26,654 bases of DNA. Source: a virus. Where the stretch lies: positions 1 through 26,654 of IMG/VR virus record IMGVR_UViG_3300040807_002345. One strand, written 5' to 3'. Within the stretch, counting starts at the first letter, position 1, and every line of letters starts with the position of its first letter. Below are positions 23,690 through 26,654 of this stretch, one piece after another. Below the pieces are notes generated by a model. It saw only the letters and a list, made by a program, of their open reading frames with translations, did not search any database and was not told where the DNA came from. A program made the position numbers and the translations under genes.

Positions 23690-23986
23690 TTAGTTCCAAT
23701 CGTCGTCATATCGAGTTGTTTGGTAAGCTACATCACCATAATATTGTTTGGCGTAAGCGCGCTCATCTGTCCAGTGATTATGATTTTCGTCGAGTTTATC
23801 AAGCATACGATCAAATTCATCTTCACGAGATTTGCGTTTTGGCTTCTCAACTACATCAGTATATCTGCGAATAGTAGCAGCGTTTGCAGCTTGTTTAGCT
23901 TTGAAAGCTTTACGTGCTTCCATACGTTTTGCAGCGGCTTTAATCATTTCAAGACGCTTGTCCATTTGTGCTTTAGTCATTGTCAT
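23690..23986 (-). CDS. Hypothetical basic helical protein, 98 aa
   Basis: The N-terminal half is Lys/Ala-rich helix (MTKAQMDKRLEMIKAAAKRM and onward), the middle is charged (KPKRKSREDEFDRMLDKLDE), and the end is acidic and aromatic (YQTTRYDDDWN). GGAGA lies about 7 nt before the ATG, after a strong promoter. It is first of a run of seven tightly packed small genes. Function unknown. Confidence 0.65.
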   Translation of the reverse strand: MTMTKAQMDKRLEMIKAAAKRMEARKAFKAKQAANAATIRRYTDVVEKPKRKSREDEFDRMLDKLDENHNHWTDERAYAKQYYGDVAYQTTRYDDDWN

Positions 23987-24014
23987 TACGATTCTCCATC
24001 ATTAATATAAGTAT

Positions 24015-24043
24015 ATTATACCACAAAAAAACGTGGTTGTAAA
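24015..24043 (-). promoter_or_regulatory. Sigma70-like promoter of the small-gene operon
   Basis: Minus strand: TTTACA (24043-24038), 17-bp spacer ending TGG, TATAAT (24020-24015), a near-consensus extended -10 promoter. CTTTAGGGG precedes the -35, as at the promoter near 24404. Confidence 0.82.
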
Positions 24044-24086
24044 CCCCTAAAGTGCATTTTTTTCACTTTTTTTATGTGACAAAGTG

Positions 24087-24353
24087 TCACACCAAGGTGA
24101 CACGTTCATCGTATTCCATGAAGTCTGTTTCAAATGGAACATATCCAATATCCCCAACACGACCACCAGAAGTGCTTCCTGAATCTTCCGCGATGAGGAT
24201 AGAGTACCCACGGTACATGACAGAACCATAAGTTGGGTGTTTAATATCACCCTTGTCGATGATTTTGCCTTGGATATAACGGTCTTGCATACCTTTAAAG
24301 TCATATGCTTTAATAGTATCTCCAACGTTTGCAAGTAATTCGAATTTCAACAT
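24087..24353 (-). CDS. Hypothetical protein, 88 aa (beta-barrel-like)
   Basis: MLKFELLANVGDTIKAYDFK, then YIQGKIIDKGDIKHPTYGS and GRVGDIGYVPFETDF. The pattern of short strands and the opening 'GDTIKAYDF' resemble small proteins of T4-like marine phages that look like SH3-type barrels; the function is unknown. GGAGAG precedes the ATG by about 6 nt, after its own promoter. Its last codons overlap a set of inverted repeats (24075-24103). Confidence 0.68.
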   Translation of the reverse strand: MLKFELLANVGDTIKAYDFKGMQDRYIQGKIIDKGDIKHPTYGSVMYRGYSILIAEDSGSTSGGRVGDIGYVPFETDFMEYDERVTLV

Positions 24354-24381
24354 TTCATTCTCTCCATCAATTTATAAGTAT

Positions 24382-24409
24382 ATTATACCACAACTAGAGA
24401 GAATGTAAA
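24382..24409 (-). promoter_or_regulatory. Sigma70-like promoter of the 88-aa gene
   Basis: Minus strand: TTTACA (24409-24404), 16-bp spacer ending TGG, TATAAT (24387-24382). It is followed by the leader ATACTTATAAATTGATGG and GGAGAG. The 77 bp between this promoter and the tmRNA (24410-24486) are AT-rich with no gene seen. Confidence 0.8.
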
Positions 24410-24486
24410 CCCCTAAAATGAAAAAAAGTGCATTTTTTTGATAATATTTTTTTATTAAAGATGGGATATTGATAAAAATTTTTTAT

Positions 24487-24853
24487 GGAAAGCGGGCCCG
24501 TTCTGTTCCAAGGTGGAGCCCATACCCGTCAGATTATGCCGCTAAAGCGTAACCTGAAGGTGCAAAGTTATCGTTTGCGTTTACTTTGGTTCTTGCGTTT
24601 AAGGTAGCTTGCGCACCTATTCTCCACAGTCTCTAATTAGTACCTGTCGATCCTAATTCGCCCCCATCATAAGCACACTAAAGTCCAAGATATTTAATTC
24701 TTTTCTTTTCTTGTTTTTCAACAAAATTCCGATACCACTTAAATCTTAAAAAGAACTTTTCTATCATAGAACTCTCAGTGTGTTTATGGTGGAGGCGGCG
24801 GGTACCGCCCCCGCGTCCAGTTTACCTTTCGATCTGCTTCATCGAATTATATA
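24487..24853 (-). ncRNA. ssrA: Permuted two-piece tmRNA (ssrA)
   Basis: tmRNA rescues stalled ribosomes and tags the nascent peptide for proteolysis. Here the acceptor half comes first on the minus strand (about 24853-24787), then a 121-nt intervening segment (24786-24666), then the coding half (24665 to about 24487). The coding half begins GGGGGCGAATTAGG and continues ATCGACAGG, the standard tmRNA 5' end. Its first 7 nt pair with CGCCTCC (24797-24791) to form the acceptor stem, including the G3-U70 alanine identity pair; discriminator A and CCA (24789-24787) follow. The T-stem GCGGG/CCCGC is at 24814-24810 and 24802-24798. Segments 24786-24777 and 24679-24670 pair in 9 of 10 positions, closing the intervening loop. 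Outer ends are approximate. Permutation is typical of Alphaproteobacteria; a few other groups also have it. Confidence 0.92.
24534..24578 (-). other. tmRNA tag-peptide reading frame
   Basis: Reading from GCA at 24578 to TAA at 24534-24536 gives ANDNFAPSGYALAA. With the alanine carried by tmRNA the tag would be AANDNFAPSGYALAA. The ANDNFA start is like alphaproteobacterial tags and the ALAA end is the ClpXP degron. The exact resume codon is inferred from the family. Confidence 0.85.
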
Positions 24854-24859
24854 CTATAT

Positions 24860-24888
24860 ATTATATCACAACTATCGGGCCATGTAAA
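24860..24888 (-). promoter_or_regulatory. Sigma70-like promoter of the tmRNA
   Basis: Minus strand: TTTACA (24888-24883), 17-bp spacer, TATAAT (24865-24860). Transcription would start near 24853, just upstream of the acceptor half. Confidence 0.78.
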
Positions 24889-24898
24889 CAGTTTTTTT

Positions 24899-24906
24899 TA
24901 TAAATA
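24899..24906 (+). promoter_or_regulatory. T4-type late promoter of the exported-protein cassette
   Basis: TATAAATA, 32 nt before the ATG at 24939; GGAGA precedes that ATG, so this late transcript would have a normal leader. It lies back to back with the tmRNA promoter. Confidence 0.7.
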
Positions 24907-24938
24907 GATCTGTATGATGATTTTATTAGGAGACTGAA

Positions 24939-25478
24939 ATGCTAAAAAAATTAGTAGCTATTGGTACTATTATGTTTGCAACACATGCATTCGCTGAACC
25001 AATTGTTACAGAGTCTACCAATAATAGTACTATCACGACAGACGGTCGAATGGATACTACTATTAAGCAGCCGCCACCTTCTGCAATTTCTCCTCAGTTT
25101 AGTGGAGGAAATAATAGTGACTTGTGTACTATTGGTGTGGCAGGCGCTGTACAAACACAAATTCTTGGTATCTCAGCAGGTACCACATTTACTGAACAAA
25201 ATTGTATTAGATTAAAAAACGCGAAAACTCTTTATGATATGGGTATGAAAGTTGCAGCTGTTTCTGTAATGTGTCAAGACGAAAAAGTTTTTGATGCGAT
25301 GATGCATGCTGGAACACCTTGTCCTTATAATGGTCAAATTGGCGAAGCTGCAAGATTAGGATGGGAAACCCATGTAGAAGTAACTCGCAAAGAATTAGAA
25401 GAATCGGATAAACTTAGTGTTGAAGAAAAAGCTACTTATGGTCTTGGCGGCCTTGCTGCCTTCCTACTCATATTCTGA
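24939..25478 (+). CDS. Exported protein of unknown function, 179 aa
   Basis: A clear signal peptide, MLKKLVAIGTIMFATHAFA with cleavage before EPIV. The mature part has a low-complexity Thr/Ser stretch, then a core with four cysteines: DLCTIGVAGAV, QNCIRLKNAKTLYDMGMKVA, VMCQDEKVF and AGTPCPYNGQIG. Two disulfides are plausible in the periplasm. The core is familiar from exported proteins of marine T4-like phages, with no known function. The C-terminus is hydrophobic (YGLGGLAAFLLIF) and may anchor it. Late promoter and GGAGA site upstream. The last 62 nt overlap the next gene in another frame. Confidence 0.78.
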   Translation: MLKKLVAIGTIMFATHAFAEPIVTESTNNSTITTDGRMDTTIKQPPPSAISPQFSGGNNSDLCTIGVAGAVQTQILGISAGTTFTEQNCIRLKNAKTLYDMGMKVAAVSVMCQDEKVFDAMMHAGTPCPYNGQIGEAARLGWETHVEVTRKELEESDKLSVEEKATYGLGGLAAFLLIF

Positions 25479-26334
25479 TAGTATATTACCTTACTATGGA
25501 CAGACTGGAAACGCTGCTGGTAATGGGTATACTTGGGGTATGGATAGCGTATTGCCTAATGGTGTTCCTGGATTAGATATTAATGGTGTTATATACAACT
25601 ACACTATTAATAAAGATGTTGACGATTCTGTAAACGTGCATATACAAAACGAAAATGCACTTGGCACTGGTTATATTTTTAGAGAGACTGATGAATGGAA
25701 ACCAGGCTCTCTTAGTGGTACTGAAATTAATAAGGTAGTACCAGTTGTTCCAGGAATCCCTCGTGAAGCATGGGGAGATGGATCAATTGAAGTTGAAGGA
25801 AAGGGTTCTGTTGAAGATGCAAATGTGGTTTACCAATATAAAGTAAATCCATGTTACGATCCTCAATATGATCCAAACTGTCCTGGATATAAAACGCCAA
25901 CTCCACCTGTGGTGGAACAAATAGATTTAACGTCTTTATACGACGTTACCGAGGATGAGAATGTAGACCTTGATCGGTCACTAGATGAGGACCTCATCTC
26001 AAAAGAAGATGATGATGTAAAAAGCGAAAAAGAACTTGCGGAAGAAGAAGCAGAAGAAGAAAAAGACAGAAAAGATAGATTAGAAAAAGCTTTAGCAGCT
26101 GTTGATAACTCAGCTTTATTTGCAAATGCAATTGCAATGTCTCAAATTCTTGATACTTTAAACAATGCAACTAATATGAATTCTTATTACGCAACCACTA
26201 TTCCTGGTGGGACATATAAAGATAATGTTGTGCTTGTGGATAAAGAACTACCTGACAATAAAGGTGGATTACGTAATGGTTTAGCTCAACAAATATTGCA
26301 TGAACAAATGATTGACATGCAATATAATAAATGA
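25417..26334 (+). CDS. Exported acidic protein of unknown function, 305 aa
   Basis: From GTG at 25417 the product starts with a textbook signal peptide, MLKKKLLMVLAALLPSYSYS then DSIL. An ATG at 25438 would remove the Lys-rich n-region, so the GTG (or TTG at 25420) is preferred. The mature N-terminal domain (YYGQTGNAAGNGYTWGMDSV, then DINGVIYNYTINKDV) and GTGYIFRETDEWKPGSLSGT are conserved in marine T4-like phages as I recall them. CYDPQYDPNCPGYKTPTPP is a linker, followed by a Glu/Asp/Lys-rich coiled coil (about 195-235) and a helical C-terminus. Function unknown; envelope or surface action is inferred from export. Confidence 0.78.
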   Translation: MLKKKLLMVLAALLPSYSYSDSILPYYGQTGNAAGNGYTWGMDSVLPNGVPGLDINGVIYNYTINKDVDDSVNVHIQNENALGTGYIFRETDEWKPGSLSGTEINKVVPVVPGIPREAWGDGSIEVEGKGSVEDANVVYQYKVNPCYDPQYDPNCPGYKTPTPPVVEQIDLTSLYDVTEDENVDLDRSLDEDLISKEDDDVKSEKELAEEEAEEEKDRKDRLEKALAAVDNSALFANAIAMSQILDTLNNATNMNSYYATTIPGGTYKDNVVLVDKELPDNKGGLRNGLAQQILHEQMIDMQYNK

Positions 26335-26373
26335 TTATAATATTACAATTATTTTTTAAAACGGGAGATAACA

Positions 26374-26654
26374 ATGCTTAGAAATTTATTTCTAACAACA
26401 GTATTAGGTTTATCCATAACACACTTGAGTTATGCTCAAGCAGAAAACATACCGATCAATGGCGTTGTGCAATCTAGGTGTATAATCCAAACGGACAATC
26501 CAGGTACATTTGGTAACCCTAATGCTTATACACTAACTACTAACGCAGCAGATGGAGGTGAAGAAGCGATTATTCGTTTTGATGTATCTTTAGCAGATGC
26601 GTACTATGCTGAAATCACAGCACCTACATCATTTTCAACTAGCCCATCTTTACC
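26374..26654 (+). CDS. Exported protein, N-terminal part (runs off window)
   Basis: GGGAGA is about 5 nt before the ATG at 26374. A signal peptide is evident (MLRNLFLTTVLGLSITHLSYA, cleavage before QAEN), followed by NIPINGVVQSRCIIQTDNPG and a beta-rich region; the frame is open to the window end (93 codons). The opening 'INGVVQSRCII' is somewhat like fimbrial or spore-coat-type subunits, but this is weak. Third gene of the exported cassette, 39 bp after the previous stop. Confidence 0.75.
   Translation, partial: MLRNLFLTTVLGLSITHLSYAQAENIPINGVVQSRCIIQTDNPGTFGNPNAYTLTTNAADGGEEAIIRFDVSLADAYYAEITAPTSFSTSPSL

Noticed and set aside
24047-24334. 95-aa frame overlapping the 88-aa gene on the same strand
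   Set aside because: It lacks a ribosome site; the 88-aa frame follows the promoter and GGAGAG directly and has the more protein-like sequence.
24787-24818. Possible tRNA fragment or tRNA pseudogene
   Set aside because: The T-arm and CCA belong to the tmRNA acceptor piece, whose other stem strand is at 24659-24665. There is no anticodon arm.

Overview
The window reads as part of the genome of a T4-like contractile-tailed phage of marine type. It carries baseplate, tail and head-completion genes whose closest recognisable relatives are the marine T4-like cyanophages and pelagimyophages, plus the T4 replication and late-transcription proteins gp32, gp59 and gp33. The DNA is AT-rich. A permuted two-piece tmRNA gene, with the acceptor half encoded before the coding half, is typical of Alphaproteobacteria. 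Together with the low GC this suggests an alphaproteobacterial host, possibly SAR11; the host is inference.

Layout. From 13067 down to 1 (minus strand) lies a tightly overlapped baseplate operon: gp48 tube cap, gp53 wedge, a gp27-like hub, a gp5-like OB-fold/beta-helix spike without lysozyme, an unknown 451-aa protein, a PAAR spike tip fused to an M15 peptidase, gp25, gp6, a gp7-position protein, gp8, and a DUF4815 protein cut by the window edge. Divergently, from 13113 to 18396 (plus strand): gp4 nuclease, an unknown conserved protein, a gp19-family tube protein, gp26 with a probable programmed -1 frameshift into a gp51-like or 'GT-like' extension, an EF-hand membrane protein, and a repeat-rich putative tape measure. 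The two arms start from T4-type late promoters (TATAAATA or close variants) in a 45-bp divergent spacer.

A hairpin at 18398-18419 separates this from a minus-strand block driven by sigma70-like promoters (TTTACA, 16-17 bp, TATAAT). That block reads: small unknown genes (24353-21892), a 372-aa unknown, a SleB-like cell-wall hydrolase, gp33, gp59 and gp32. From 24853 to about 24487 lies the tmRNA gene with its own promoter. From 24939 on (plus strand) a late promoter heads a cassette of three exported proteins of unknown function, the last cut by the window edge.

The most notable items are the permuted phage tmRNA (G3-U70 pair intact, tag ending ALAA), the gp26 frameshift signal (slippery run, 6-nt spacer, perfect 11-bp stem), the PAAR-M15 fusion that may replace the lysozyme of gp5, late promoters so close to ATG that the mRNAs may be leaderless, and a signal peptide encoded out of frame inside the preceding gene.
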